In this document: positions 1 through 11,331 of the stretch, piece by piece | Layout: the number at the start of each line of letters is the position of its first letter | Position numbering within the stretch: the first letter of the stretch is position 1 | From: Spiroplasma diminutum CUAS-1 | GTDB taxonomy: Bacteria > Bacillota_I > Bacilli_A > Mycoplasmatales > Mycoplasmataceae | Direction of reading: 5' to 3' | Length of the DNA stretch: 64,000 nt | Assembly: GCF_000439455.1 (NCBI RefSeq) | Contig: NC_021833.1 | Location: 744,001-808,000, forward strand | Program-made: the position numbers and the translations under genes | Notes under the pieces: model-generated | What the model was told of the DNA's origin: nothing | Databases searched by the model: none | Seen by the model: the letters and a program-made list of their open reading frames with translations, nothing else

Positions 1-568
1 ATACTACACTGGCTGGATCTTTTGAATTATTTGTTGATTTAATTAAATCAACATTTGTAAGTCTTTTATCACATCATTCTTGTAATTGTTCAACTGCTCC
101 TGCTCTAAATGTATCTGCAGCTGCTATTAGTACTTTTTTACCTAAATTTGAATAATAATTCGCTATTTTAGCAATGCTTGTTGTTTTTCCAACACCATTT
201 ACTCCGACCATAATAAAGACATTTAATCTACCTTCTTTGTAATTTAATTCAGTATTAAATTTTCCCCCATCAGTATATGCTTCATAAATTTCTTCAGCTA
301 AAATCTCTTTTATTTCATTAAAAGTATTTTTAGGTTTTGTTCTTTTTTGAACTCTATTTGAGATTTCTAAAACTATTTTCATACCCATATCTGTTTTTAT
401 TAAAACATTTTCTAATTCTTCAAAGAACTGGTTATTTGGTTCTTTATAACTTTTACTTAATTTTTTAATATCATTTGAAAAAGTTAGAGTATTCTTGTGG
501 TCCTTTTTATGCTTTTTTTCTTGCTTTTTTATTTCTCTTCTTTGCTTTAAATTATTTCAAAATCCCAT
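1..568 (-). CDS. ftsY: Signal recognition particle receptor FtsY (C-terminus cut by window edge)
   Basis: FtsY is the membrane-associated GTPase that docks SRP-bound ribosomes at the SecYEG translocon. The visible 189 residues hold a short basic N-terminus, the helical N domain (about 40-110), and the start of the G domain with P-loop GVNGVGKT at about 122-129 and the family motif AADTFRAGAVEQL. Start chosen at ATG 566-568, because MGFW with a GAGGAAC ribosome binding site fits better than the internal Met 60 codons later; this reads through a TGA Trp at codon 4. The acidic A domain of long FtsY proteins is reduced to a Lys-rich stretch, as is common in Mollicutes. The 3' end lies outside the window. 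Confidence 0.95.
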
Positions 569-648
569 AAAAGTTCCTCATTTCTCAATATTAATTGTAT
601 AATAAATTTAATATATTATAAATATATTAGTTGTGTGAGGGAATAATT

Positions 649-1533
649 ATGAAGAAAATGTTATCGGTTTGACTATCGTTAGGTCTAACTGTTTCTACAG
701 GAGTTAGTGTTGCTCTTGCAGATGAAAATAAAAATACTAATAGATACTCAAAGTATTTAACATCTATGGATGATTTTTTGTATTATAGAGTAAATCAAAG
801 CAAAATTCCATCTGACATTTCAAATGAAGATATTTCAAAAGCTTTAGAAGAAGCATTTTCACTTGATGAATTTGGTAAGAATTTATTTAAAAAAATTGAT
901 TTTGAAATATTAAATAACGAAAATGGTGAAATTGATGTTTTGTTTATGGATAAAAATAATAGTAGTCTATTAAAAGAAAAAATAATAATGAGATTTAACT
1001 TGGTTTTATTTAACTATGACAAGATTGAAGAATTTTGTACTGTTATAAATAAATATTTAGAAAATAATCCTTTTATTTTAACAAAAAATAATTATATTCA
1101 ATTGGAATTTGAAGATTTATTGAAAGCACAATTTAAAAATATTTTTGATTGATATGCTTCATCAGAGTTATTTTTAGATAATATAAATGAATTCTGGGAA
1201 TTTTTAGATTTTGATCCAATAAATAAATTGGAAAGTAATGAATTAAAAGCTGAATTTTTAAATAATACTGAATTAAAAATAAATATCCTAAGAGATTCAA
1301 AATTAATTGGAAAAAATAAATTTGACAACTATATTAATTTTTTTTCAGATGAAAAATTAATGAATAAGGAAATCTTTAATTGAATTAAAAAGAATTCATT
1401 TTTTACAGATTCAAATATTGAATTTGATAAGCTCTTTAAAATAGAGTCAAAAGAAAAAGATCAATTAACTTTCTCTTTATCAGATAAGTATTTTACAATT
1501 GCAAAGTTAATAACTTTAAATAGAATAAAATAA
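649..1533 (+). CDS. Predicted secreted protein, unknown function
   Basis: 294 residues, not recognised. An N-terminal signal sequence (MKKMLSVWLSLGLTVSTG, then VALA before DENK) suggests export. There is no cysteine at the expected cleavage point, so it is not a standard lipoprotein. The rest is acidic, helix-rich and repeat-free. RBS GAGGGAA lies just upstream of ATG 649, and TATAAT at 598-603 is a possible -10. It is monocistronic, divergent from ftsY, and closed by a strong terminator shared with phoU. It contains both TGA and TGG Trp codons. The N-terminus resembles those of two other exported proteins in this window, at 33581 and 26417. Confidence 0.8.
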
Positions 1534-1566
1534 AAGGAACTTATTTAATAAGTTCCTTTTATTTTT
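1532..1566. terminator. Bidirectional rho-independent terminator
   Basis: Near-perfect inverted repeat: AAAAGGAACTTATT at 1532-1545 pairs with 1547-1560 and is followed by T-rich sequence. It serves the + secreted protein gene and, read on the other strand, phoU, whose stop codon lies inside it. Confidence 0.85.
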
Positions 1567-2251
1567 TATCTGTATCATGATTATTAATAATTGTTTCTTG
1601 TAATTCTTCAAATTTACCAGTTCTAATAAATTGTAAAGTTTCTTCAATATTAATTAAACATTCTCCAGCTCTTTCTAAATTTTTTAATTGTCTAACAATT
1701 GTAATAATTTTTTTTGATTCTACTTGATTTTTAGCTTCAAAATTTCTTATTGCAAGAATATTTGAAAGATTTGAAAATTCAATACTTAATTGTTCTTCTG
1801 TTTTTAAAACTTTTTTGTGTTGATCATTATCGTAATTCTCAATTAAAATAGAAATAATATTAAGCATTTTATTAACTAAATCAAACATTTTTGATATATA
1901 TTCTATTTCAATTGGTTCAGGGTTATATTTAATTGTAAATGCACAAATATGTTTTGCAACGTCAGCTATTCTTTCAATTTCTCGACTAATTAAAACTCCA
2001 CCAACTGCTAGTCTTAAATCTCCTGCAACCATTTGTTGTTTTGCAATTTTTCATAATGCCATTTTAGTGAAACTATTTTGAAGATCATTAATTTTAATAT
2101 CCCCATCAACTACTTCTTTTGCTAAAACTAGATTTTGTTCTTTTAAAGATTCAAAAGTATTTGCATATTGTGATTTTGTAACTTCAACTAATTTGATTAA
2201 TTCTCTTTTAATACTTTTAATATCATTATCTAATATTTTATTGTATGACAT
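1559..2251 (-). CDS. phoU: Phosphate transport regulator PhoU
   Basis: 230 residues, the usual PhoU length: two repeated three-helix bundles, each with a metal-binding patch. The patches are visible here as the segment around AGDLRLAV..REIERIADVAKHI and the second-half segment ending LKNLERAGE. PhoU normally dampens Pst phosphate uptake and signals phosphate status to a PhoR kinase. No phoR/phoB genes are seen here, so a direct effect on the transporter is more likely. Last gene of pstS-pstCA-pstB-phoU; its ATG is 11 bases after the pstB stop and preceded by GGAGGGG. Confidence 0.93.
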
Positions 2252-2262
2252 TTTTTCCCCTC

Positions 2263-3132
2263 CTATCCGAATCTACCTGAAATATAATCTTCTGTTTTTT
2301 GATTTTTTGGATTAGTAAATATTTTTTTTGTTCTATCATGCTCAATTAATTCACCTTGCAAGAAGAACGCTGTATAATCACTTACTCTTGTAGCTTGTGC
2401 CATTGAGTGTGTAACTATTACTATTGTATATTCATTTTTTAATTTTAAAATAAGTTCTTCAACTTTTAATGTTGCAATTGGATCTAAAGCACTTGTCGGT
2501 TCGTCCATTAGTAAAATTTTTGGTCTCATGGCAATTGCTCTTGCAATACATAATCTTTGTTGTTGTCCACCACTTAGTCCTAAAGCTGAATCTTTTAAAT
2601 AATCTTTTACATCATCTCAAAGTGCTGCCTTTTTAAGTGAATCTTCTACTATTTGATTTAATGCATTTTTATCTAAAATTCCTTGATTTCTTGGACCAAA
2701 TGCTACATTATCATAAATTGACATTGGAAATGGATTTGCCTTTTGAAATACCATTCCTACTTCAGTTCTAAGTTTAACTACATCAGTTCCCTTTTCATAA
2801 ACATCTTTTGAATGAACTTTTATTTTTCCATCAACTGCAATATTATCAACTAAATCATTCATTCTATTTATTGATCTTAGTAATGTTGATTTTCCACATC
2901 CAGATGGTCCAATGAAAGCAGTTACTGTATTTTCTTTAATATTCATATTTATATTAAATAATGCTTGCTTAGAACCCCCATTATAATAGAAATTAAAATC
3001 TTCAACTTCAATTACATTAGGTCTTTGTTTTAAAGGAAGATTCTTTGGTTTTTGAAATATCTTTTCTTCTGATAAAAGTTCTAAATCTTCTATATTTGAA
3101 ACTTCATTGTCAATTGCTTTATCTACTGCCAT
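2263..3132 (-). CDS. pstB: Phosphate ABC transporter ATP-binding protein PstB
   Basis: 289 residues. Cytoplasmic ATPase that powers phosphate import with PstCA and PstS. Walker A GPSGCGKS at about 75-82, ABC signature LSGGQQQR at about 186-193, Walker [12 protein letters not shown] shortly after, and the switch His in VTHSM. About 40 extra, weakly conserved residues precede the ABC domain, compared with the roughly 250 residues usual for PstB. The start ATG 3130-3132 follows the pstCA stop by two bases with RBS AGGGAAG, indicating translational coupling. Confidence 0.96.
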
Positions 3133-3134
3133 GA

Positions 3135-5264
3135 TTAATCTTCCCTCATTTCATTTTTACTCTTACTTTTTATTTTAGACTTATTTTTAGCTTCTTGCTT
3201 AATAGTTTTAATTACTTTATTTCTAACTTTTGCATTTTTAAAATGTATTTTCATTCTTTTAAAATTAAAATAATATACTCACTTTCTATAAATAGATATT
3301 GTATCTTTTTTAGTTTTTGCAACTACTTTTTTAAACTTAGCAATTGTAAACATACCAATGAAAATTTTTAATTTAACCTTAAATGGAATTTTTTTATGAA
3401 CTGGATTTAATTTAACTCCAATATATTTACTTAAGAAATTTAATCCTAATACTAACATAATTGTAACTAACGCAATTTGATAAGCTACTCCTAATGTATG
3501 AGGATCATTTCCCTCTGATGCCATCATATAAATTTGTGTAGTTAAAGTAGCACCTGATGAAAAGAATCCCTCTGTTGGCATTCTAACTGCAGTTCCAAGT
3601 GTTAAATAAACTGGTGCAGATTCTCCTATAATTCTTGCAATAGCCAATATTGTTCCAGTAACAAGTCCTTTTGTCGCATTAGGCAATATTACTTTAAATA
3701 AAACTCCTGTTTTAGTCATACCCATACCATATGCAGCTTCTTTATATAAAGGAGGTACTGAAGTTATAGAATCTTCAAATGTTGAGATCATTGAAGGTAA
3801 GATTACCATTGTCATTGTCAAACTTGATGCAAATATTGACATAGGTATACCCATTGCAACAACAAATAAACTTAAACCAAATACCCCAAATACAATACTT
3901 GGAGTTGAAGCTAAAACATTAATTGAAAATCTAATTATTTTTGCAAAAGTACTATCTTTATGTGCATATTCTGCTAAATAAATCGCTACAATCAATGCTA
4001 ATGGAATAGCAAATATTATTGTTGCTAAAACTAGTAATATAGTTGTAAAGATTAAAGCAAAAATACCACTTCTTTGTCCTTCAATTTCAATAAATGCACT
4101 TGGATCAAATCCACCAATACCTTTAAAAGTAACAGTTAAAAGTATTCAACTTGTAAATCCAATTATTATTGCTGTTGATGAAATCATAAAGAAGTTTAAA
4201 ATAAAGCTATTCACTTTTTTTGCAAATCTTTTTTCTGTGTATGTTTGCACTAAGATATTTAAACTATGACTTTCATATTCATAGTTATTTGATCTTGATT
4301 TTACTTTTTTATGTTTAATATTTTTAATTGATTTCGTTTTATTATTATTTATATTTCCCACTGCAATAATAAGTAAATTAATAAAAATAACAATAATAAA
4401 TAAAACCATTCCAATTGCATATAACGCTGATTCATGAATATTACCATGATTCTCTAACATTTCTAATCCAATTGTTCCTGCTAATGTTCTAATTGAAGAA
4501 AATATAAAACCAAAGAACCCATCTCCTGTATTAAGTCCCTTTGTTGAATTTCCAGCAATTAAAATTACTGCCATTGTTTCTCCAATAATTCTTGCAACAC
4601 CAGTAATGATTGCTGTAATAATTTTTGGCATTGCTGACACTAAAACTACACCAAAAGTAGTTTTTTCTTTTGTCATTCCCAAACCTAATGAAGCATATCT
4701 ATGACCTTCTGGAACTGCTTCAATGGCGTTAATTGATAAACTTATCATTGTTGGTAATGCCATAAATGCTAGTGTAAAACTTGCAGTCATCATATTACCA
4801 CTTGTTGGTGCGCCCATTGCAACAAAAATTGGTCCAATTTGGTCTAATGCAAATAGCCCAAACACAACTGAAGGAATACCTGCAAGTAATTGAATTACTG
4901 TAACTACGAATTTTTTTGTTCTATTTTTTAAATATTCAGTAATAAACAATGAACTAAATATTGTTAATGGTATAGCAAATAATAATGTAATGAACATCAT
5001 CATTAATGTAGATAAGATAATTTTACCTAAACCATAACTTGCTCCTGTTGCTTCATCTTTTGCTGGAGCTCAATTTCCAGAAAATAAGAATTTAAAGAAT
5101 GAAAATTCTTTAAAAATGGGAACTGATTTATAAAGAATATATCCAACTAAAATAGCCAATATTATTAAAACAATTGAAGTAATAAAGAATATTGATAATT
5201 TAGTTGTTAAATCCATTTTAGAAGTTTTAGCTTTTGGTAAACTTTTAGCTGAAGTTTTTATCAT
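3135..5264 (-). CDS. pstCA: Phosphate ABC transporter permease, fused PstC-PstA
   Basis: 709 residues in one open frame (TGA Trp at 5070-5072, 4146-4148 and 3279-3281) that joins the two permeases usually encoded separately. The first half is PstC-like, with a cytoplasmic N-terminus, about six membrane segments and the loop [11 protein letters not shown] basic linker rich in Lys and Asn follows (about residues 300-340). The second half is PstA-like, with its own first membrane segment and the matching loop [11 protein letters not shown] charged cytoplasmic tail of about 70 residues ends the protein. Fused permeases occur in other Mollicutes (Mycoplasma genitalium MG411). The start overlaps the end of pstS by 7 bases. 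Confidence 0.93.
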
Positions 5265-6442
5265 GATTTACCTCCTAAAGAAGTTGATTTAAATTTCATT
5301 TCCTTTACTAATCCCTCACTTTTAAATACATCATTTGATTTTTCATCATTGAAATAATCAAATAGTTTTAAAAGACTATCTAAATGATTATTATGTGTAT
5401 TAAAAATTGCAATAAACGGTCTCTTAAACTCATAAACTTTTTTAATAAATTGCTCATTTAATGATTCATTATTTTCAGGACTATTATCCTTTCAAGTTTT
5501 TCATTCATTATCTTCTCACTTTAAAGGTTTATCATTATCTTTTCCTATTGATAATTTACCATCGTTAATTCCAGCTAATTTAATTTGTCCACCTTCATAA
5601 AGTTGACCTAAAAAGGCATTTGATACATATCCTAAACTTGGACTTTTTGTCATATTTTCAACCATTGAACCATTTGAGTTAACAACATTTGAAGTTGACA
5701 TTTCTTTTATACCTGTTAAATCAGAAAAAGCAGATCTTGTACCTGAACCATCTTCTCTTGTAAAAGTAACAATTTTAGTTCTTGGCTGTTTTGAGATTAA
5801 AACTTCAAAATCATTTTTAGCGTTTTCATTATCTAATTTTTTAACTAACTCTTTTGCTAAATCTTCTCAATACATATTTCCACTATAAACTTTTTTAAGT
5901 AATTCTTTATCAGAATCAGTAGAAGAATCTAAATTAAAATTTACTAAATCATTCAAGGTTAATAGGTTTTCACTATTATTTATAGTTATTTTTTCTTCTC
6001 AATAATTTGGTGCATTATAGATAATTCCAATTGCATCAATTGCAAATTCTAATGCAACATACGAATCTTTTCTTTCCTTAGAATTATTCTTAATTTGTTC
6101 TTTATGTCCTTCATAAGCACATTCATTTTTTGATTCATTACATAAATCTAAAAAAGTGTTACCTTGAGTCAAAGTACCACTACTAATATCTTTTGAAATA
6201 AATCCAGCAGAATACATATCTTTTTCTACTCCTCCAACACCAGCTTGACTACCTGTTGAATTATAAATAAAGTCTATTTTTTCGTTATCATAGTATTCTT
6301 TTGTTAATTTCTGCATAAACGGATTAACACTTGTACTACCCCCTAAAATAATTGATTTCTTAGGTGCGGCAAAACTTCATATTCAGAGACCTAATATCAC
6401 TGATAAACAAATCAATAATATTATGCTTATTTTCCTACTCAT
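5258..6442 (-). CDS. pstS: Phosphate-binding protein PstS
   Basis: 394 residues. Extracellular phosphate receptor that delivers phosphate to PstCA. The mature N-terminus carries the phosphate-loop signature GGSTSVNPFMQKL, and the middle has TREDGSGTRSAF, the second ligand-binding segment. The N-terminus has one hydrophobic segment (about residues 5-25) with no proper lipobox: the only early Cys is inside the hydrophobic core at residue 12, so it is probably held by an uncleaved anchor. RBS AGGAGA sits 6 bases before the ATG. First gene of the pst set, only 21 bases downstream of the smc stop, with no promoter or terminator between them. Confidence 0.93.
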
Positions 6443-6463
6443 AGTTTTTCTCCTAGCATGTTG

Positions 6464-9415
6464 CTAATTTGTATTTGATAATTTTTTTGCTTCGATCAAT
6501 TTAATTTGAACAAGTTTTGTAATACCTTTTTGTTCCATTGTTGCTCCAAATAAAGTATCACAATTTTCCATTGTACCCATTCTGTGAGTAACAATCATAA
6601 ATTGAGTATTTGATGTAAATGTTTTAATATATTTTGCAAAACGTTCAACGTTTGCGATATCTAATGGTGCTTCAACCTCATCCAAAATTACTAACGGTAT
6701 TGGTTTAACTTTTAATATTGAAAATAATACTGAAAGTGCAACCATTGATTTTTCTCCACCACTTAATAAATTTAAATTTGCAATTTTTTTACCTGGGGGA
6801 GACATTTTTAAATCAATTCCTGTATTTAAAATATCTTCAGGGTTTGTGTAAATAATTGATGCTGTTCCGCCACCAAATAAAGTTGCAAAAGTCTCTGGTA
6901 ATACTTGATTAACATCTTTAATAATTTTTTTAAATTGAATTATCATTTGTTGATCCATATCACCAATTGCATCTTTTAGATTTTTAATTGAGTCAAGAAT
7001 ATCTTGTGTTTGTTCAACATAATTTTGATATCTTGAATTTTCTTCTTCATATTCTTCAATAGATTCTAAGTTAACATTTCCTAATAAATTAATTTCTTTT
7101 CTTAGGTAGTTAATTCTATCTCTAACTTCATTTTCCTTTTCAACAACTGAAGTATTTAATTCTAAAGCTGCTTCATAAGTTAAATTATAATTTTGAGCTA
7201 ATCTAGTTGTTGCATTAGATTGTTTTTCAAACATTAAAGTTCCATCTGAATTTAAATTAGAATATTTATCTTTTAATGAAGATAACATTCCCCTGTCTTC
7301 ATTAATAATTGAATTCAAGTTATTTTGTCTTTCATTTGATTTATCTTTTAATGATCTAATAACATTAATTTGTTGTTGGACTTCATCTTTTTTAGTTTCT
7401 TGTTCAGAAATTTCAGAAATAATTTTTATAATTTGTTCATCAACTGATTGGAACTCTTGTTCTCCACCATTTAATTCTTTTCCTGTAATTACTCTAAATT
7501 CTTCTTTTACTTCATTTGCTTCTTTTTCAATTAATTCTGATGAATGTCTTGAAGCACCAATAGAAGTTTGAATTTCTGCTAATTCTTCACGAAGAATTTC
7601 AATATTAACACTCAATGAAGTTACTTCTTTTGACATTAATGTTTCTTTATTATCTAATTCCTTTTTAATAATTTCAAGTTCTTGAATTTGATTTGCATCA
7701 TTTAAAAGTACATTTTTAGTTTTTCTACTTCCCCCAACGATTGCTCCATGTGGAAGTATTCTTTGACCATCCAAAGTCACAATATGAAACTTTTGATTTG
7801 TAACTTTAGAAAGTTCCACTGCATTATCATAATCATCAACTACTAAATAATTAGATAATAAGTAATCTAATACTACTTGATATTTTTTTTCAATATTTAC
7901 TAATTCATTCCCAAAACCAATAAATCCTTTAGCTTTTTGAATAATGAATCTTGTTTCGTTATTAATATATGAAGGTTTTAAATTATCTAATGGTAAAAAT
8001 GTTGCATAACCAGCTTTGTTGTTTTTTAAGAATTCAATTGAAACTTTTACATCTGATGCTGATTTAACTACAATATTTTGTAAGCCATTTTGGATTACTG
8101 TTGAAATTGCAACTTCATGATCTTTTTTAACGTTAATTAAATCTTGGACAGTTCCAATAATACCTGAAAGTGTATTTTTATTTTCCAAAATATTTTTTAC
8201 ACCTTCAAATAAATTATCTAATGAATTTTTTCTAGCTAACAAAGCTTCTAAACTTGATTCAGTTTTTGCTAAATGTTTTCTTATTCCATCTAGTTGTTGA
8301 TTTAATTCAAAACGTTTAGAACTTGCTTGGTCTAATTTTTCTCTTTTTTCAACTTTATCATTTAATAATTTTGCAAGTTTTTGTTCTTCTGCTTCTAATC
8401 TGATTTCTAATTCTTTTGATTTATTTTTTAAATCAGAAACTCTGAATTCTTTATTATCAATATCTACTTTACTTTTATTAGATTCTAAAGTTATTCTTGA
8501 CACTTTTAATTCACTTATTTTTTCAACAATTTTAGTAAATTCCTTGTTTAATTTTGAAAGTTCTCTTTCATTATCATAACTTGATTGTGATATCCCATTA
8601 AATTCTTCACTTTTTTTACTAATTTGTTTTTCTAATGAACTGATTTGTATTTTAAGTTCAGTTTTTTGTTCACTAATTTCAATTATCTTTTGTTTATAAA
8701 GTTTAATGTCATTAACTAAAACAGAAACTTCAATATTTTTTAATTCCTCAAAAAATTCTTTATAAGTTGAAGCTTTTTTAGATTGTCTTTTTAATGTTGG
8801 TAGTTTTCTTTCAATTTCATTTATTATGTCATTTAATCTATCTAAATTATCTTGAGATCTTACAAGTTTTCTAATAGCTTCTTCTTTTCTTTTTTTATAA
8901 CGAGCAACTCCAGCTGCTTCATCAAAAAGTCTTCTTCTATCTTCTGGTTTTGATTCAACAAAATTACTAATTGAACCTTGTGAAATTATTGCTAAACTAG
9001 ATTTTGTTAATCCTGTTTCAAGTGCAATATCTTGAATATCTTTTAAACGAACTTTACTTCCATTAATAAAATATTCAGATTCTTTTGTTAATTTAAAGAA
9101 TTTTCTTGTAATTGATACTTCATTATAATCTAATGAGCTAAAAGCTCTATTACTATTGTCGAATACAAGGGTAACTTCAGCCATGTTTAATGGCTTTTTT
9201 TCACTACTTCCTGAGAAAACAATGTCATCCATTGAATCTCCACGTAATGATTTATATGATTGTTCTCCAAGAGCTCACATGATAGCGTCATTTATATTAG
9301 ACTTACCACTACCATTAGGACCTACAATCCCTGTCATTGAAAAATCAAAATTTAAAGTTGTTGGTTCAGCAAAAGATTTGAACCCATATGCTTCAATTTT
9401 TTTTAAGAATATCAT
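6464..9415 (-). CDS. smc: Chromosome segregation ATPase SMC
   Basis: 983 residues, typical of Mollicutes SMC but shorter than the roughly 1180 of Bacillus. Walker A GPNGSGKS at 32-39, two long coiled-coil arms separated by a hinge (roughly 420-600, ending near the Gly-rich LPHGAIVGGSRKT), then C-loop LSGGEKSM and Walker B LVILDEVEAPLD near the C-terminus. SMC dimers with ScpAB extrude DNA loops and compact the chromosome. Start chosen at ATG 9413-9415 (MIFLKKIEAYGFKSF, the family N-terminus) with RBS GAGG; a start at a downstream Met would delete the Walker A motif. Preceded by a near-consensus promoter and separated from rnc by a terminator. Confidence 0.97.
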
Positions 9416-9435
9416 TTTTTTACCTCGTGTAATCG

Positions 9436-9454
9436 TATATAGCCGTCCTATATA
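9436..9454. repeat. 7-bp perfect inverted repeat at the predicted smc transcription start
   Basis: TATATAG (9436-9442) and CTATATA (9448-9454) flank a GC-rich 5-base centre. On the - strand it begins right after the -10 box at 9463-9468, so it would form the first hairpin of the smc mRNA or act as an operator. Confidence 0.5.
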
Positions 9455-9462
9455 ACAAAATC

Positions 9463-9491
9463 ATTATATAGATTTTAATCCATTTGTACAA
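9463..9491 (-). promoter_or_regulatory. smc promoter
   Basis: Read on the - strand: -35 TTGTAC (9486-9491), 17-base spacer, -10 TATAAT (9463-9468). It lies between the plsX-rnc terminator and the smc ATG, so smc and probably the pst genes behind it start here. Confidence 0.8.
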
Positions 9492-9510
9492 TTATTTAGT
9501 ATAAAGTTAA

Positions 9511-9545
9511 AAAATAAAAACCCCCTATTAGTGGGGTTTTTTAAC
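9511..9545 (-). terminator. Terminator of plsX-rnc
   Basis: Stem AAAACCCC/GGGGTTTT with an 8-base loop (about 9517-9540), followed on the - strand by TTTTTATTTTTT. Confidence 0.88.
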
Positions 9546-9547
9546 TG

Positions 9548-10240
9548 TTATTTATTTTTTTTAATTTTAGATAATGCATTCTTTGCAGCTTCTTGTTCAG
9601 CTTGTTTTTTGTTACTTCCTTGACCTGTTCCATACACCATTCCTTCAAGAACTGCATTAACAGTGAAAAGTGTAGTATTATTTTCAAGTTTTTCTTGATT
9701 AGAAATTACATATGATAGTTCACTTCTTACCTCTAATTGAATGAGTTCTTGTAATTCAGATTTAAAATCATGAGATTTATCCAAGAATTGATTAATTACA
9801 TAATCACTAAAAATAGTTTTTTCTAATCATTGATTTAAAACAAATTCACCTTGATCTAAATATATTGCAGCTGTCATTGATTCATAAACATCAGATAAAA
9901 TAGAGTCTTTTTCATAACCCTTTGAATCAAGTTCGCCAACACCAAGCCTAATTAATTTACCTAATTTAATTTTTCTTGATATTTGTGCTAATGTTTCTTT
10001 TTTAACAATTGAGCTTCTATATTTAGTAAGTAATCCTTCATTTGATTTTGGAAAAAGTTTATAAAGATATTCACTTACTTTCATCTGTAAAATGGCATCT
10101 CCTAAAAACTCTAATCTTTGATAGTTTTTAGTAAGTCTATTTTCATTTGAAAATGAATTATGAGTTAAAGCTTCATTATAATGAGTTGAATCCTTAATTT
10201 CAATTAAAAATTCCTTATAAAGAAAATCTCTAATGTTCAT
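9548..10240 (-). CDS. rnc: Ribonuclease III
   Basis: 230 residues. Endonuclease for double-stranded RNA that processes rRNA precursors and structured mRNAs. Catalytic domain with signature RLEFLGDAIL at about 42-51 and the second acidic motif around DVYESMTAAIYLD; a C-terminal dsRNA-binding domain (about 155-228) with the conserved GQGSNKKQAEQEAAKNAL. The ATG overlaps the plsX stop as TAATG. The plsX-rnc pairing is common in Firmicutes, where smc usually follows; here a terminator and new promoter separate it from smc. Confidence 0.97.
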
Positions 10241-11244
10241 TATTCTGCTAAAGCCTTTTTAAGCTTATTCACAACATCATTTTTTATTGCATTATATGTC
10301 ATTTTTAAAGTAGCATAAAATGCAACTTTATCACTTGAACCATGTGATTTAAAAGCTATACTTTTTGTTCCAAGTAAAATTGCACCAGCATGATTTTTAT
10401 AGTCAAATTTTGCTGCAACTTCTTTAAAAGCTTTTCTTAATCTTAAAGCTGCCAATTTTCTAAAAATATTTTTTGTAAGTGCTGTTTTTATTTCAGTAAG
10501 TAATGATTTACCCATTCCTTCTGCTGCTTTTAAAGCAATATTTCCTGTATATCCATCAGTTACAACAATATCAACTATTCCACTTGCTAAATATCTTGAT
10601 TCAATATTTCCAAAAAAATTAATTTCTTCATGATCTTCAAGTAATTTATATGCTTTTTGATGAAGTTCCATTCCTTTTGATTTTTCTTCTCCAATATTTA
10701 GTAAAGCAACTTTTGGATCTTCTACACCATTAACAGCTTTTGAATAAGCTGTAGCCATAACTGCAAAATTTACTAAATCCTCTGGATCACATTCTAAATT
10801 AGCACCAACATCCAATAATAAAGTTATTTTTCCTTTTACAACTGTAGGAATTACTGGCATAAATCCAGGTCTTTCAATACCATCTATTTTTTTTAAGATA
10901 AAGTGACACCCCGCTATAAATGGAGCTGTTGCTCCCCCAGTAGTTACACCGTGTGCTTTTTCATCTTTTACTAATTCAAGTGCTCTTACCATACTTGAAT
11001 CTTTTTTTCTTCTTATATCCATAATCCCATCAGTCATTTCAATTACTTCTGTTGTATTATAAATTTCCACTTGATCTGGATTATGTTTTCTTGATGAAAG
11101 TTCTTTTTTCAAAGCTGCTCCATCTCCAACAAAGATTATTTTTAAATCTTTTTGTTCACCTAAAAGTTTAATAGCAGCATCTACTGCTGGAATTAAACCA
11201 TTATCTGAACCCATAACGTCAAACGCTATTACTTTGTATTCCAT
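10240..11244 (-). CDS. plsX: Phosphate acyltransferase PlsX
   Basis: 334 residues, normal length. PlsX interconverts acyl-ACP and acyl-phosphate. In organisms that take up fatty acids, FakA/FakB make acyl-phosphate directly for the acyltransferase PlsY and PlsX links that pool to ACP. Conserved N-terminal AFDVMGSDNG, central TTGGATAPFI and C-terminal GYTGNIALKAAEG are all visible. RBS CAGGAGAT precedes the ATG. Its own near-consensus promoter lies directly upstream. Confidence 0.96.
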   Translation of the reverse strand: MEYKVIAFDVMGSDNGLIPAVDAAIKLLGEQKDLKIIFVGDGAALKKELSSRKHNPDQVEIYNTTEVIEMTDGIMDIRRKKDSSMVRALELVKDEKAHGVTTGGATAPFIAGCHFILKKIDGIERPGFMPVIPTVVKGKITLLLDVGANLECDPEDLVNFAVMATAYSKAVNGVEDPKVALLNIGEEKSKGMELHQKAYKLLEDHEEINFFGNIESRYLASGIVDIVVTDGYTGNIALKAAEGMGKSLLTEIKTALTKNIFRKLAALRLRKAFKEVAAKFDYKNHAGAILLGTKSIAFKSHGSSDKVAFYATLKMTYNAIKNDVVNKLKKALAE

Positions 11245-11267
11245 AGTTTATCTCCTGTCCAATAGTG

Positions 11268-11296
11268 ATTATATAGAGAATTAATATTTAAAGCAA
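11268..11296 (-). promoter_or_regulatory. plsX promoter
   Basis: On the - strand: -35 TTGCTT (11291-11296), 17-base spacer, -10 TATAAT (11268-11273). The -35 is embedded in the T-tract of the preceding terminator. Confidence 0.8.
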
Positions 11297-11331
11297 AAAA
11301 AATAAAACCTTTTAGTTTTATTTTTTATATT
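11295..11331 (-). terminator. Terminator of the Cys-rich gene
   Basis: A/T-rich hairpin AAAATAAAACT/GTTTTATTTT followed on the - strand by a run of eight T. It overlaps the last codons of the gene. Confidence 0.7.

Noticed and set aside
9156-9455. + frame opposite the smc N-terminus and promoter
   Set aside because: Antisense shadow of the ATP-binding region; no coding signals of its own.
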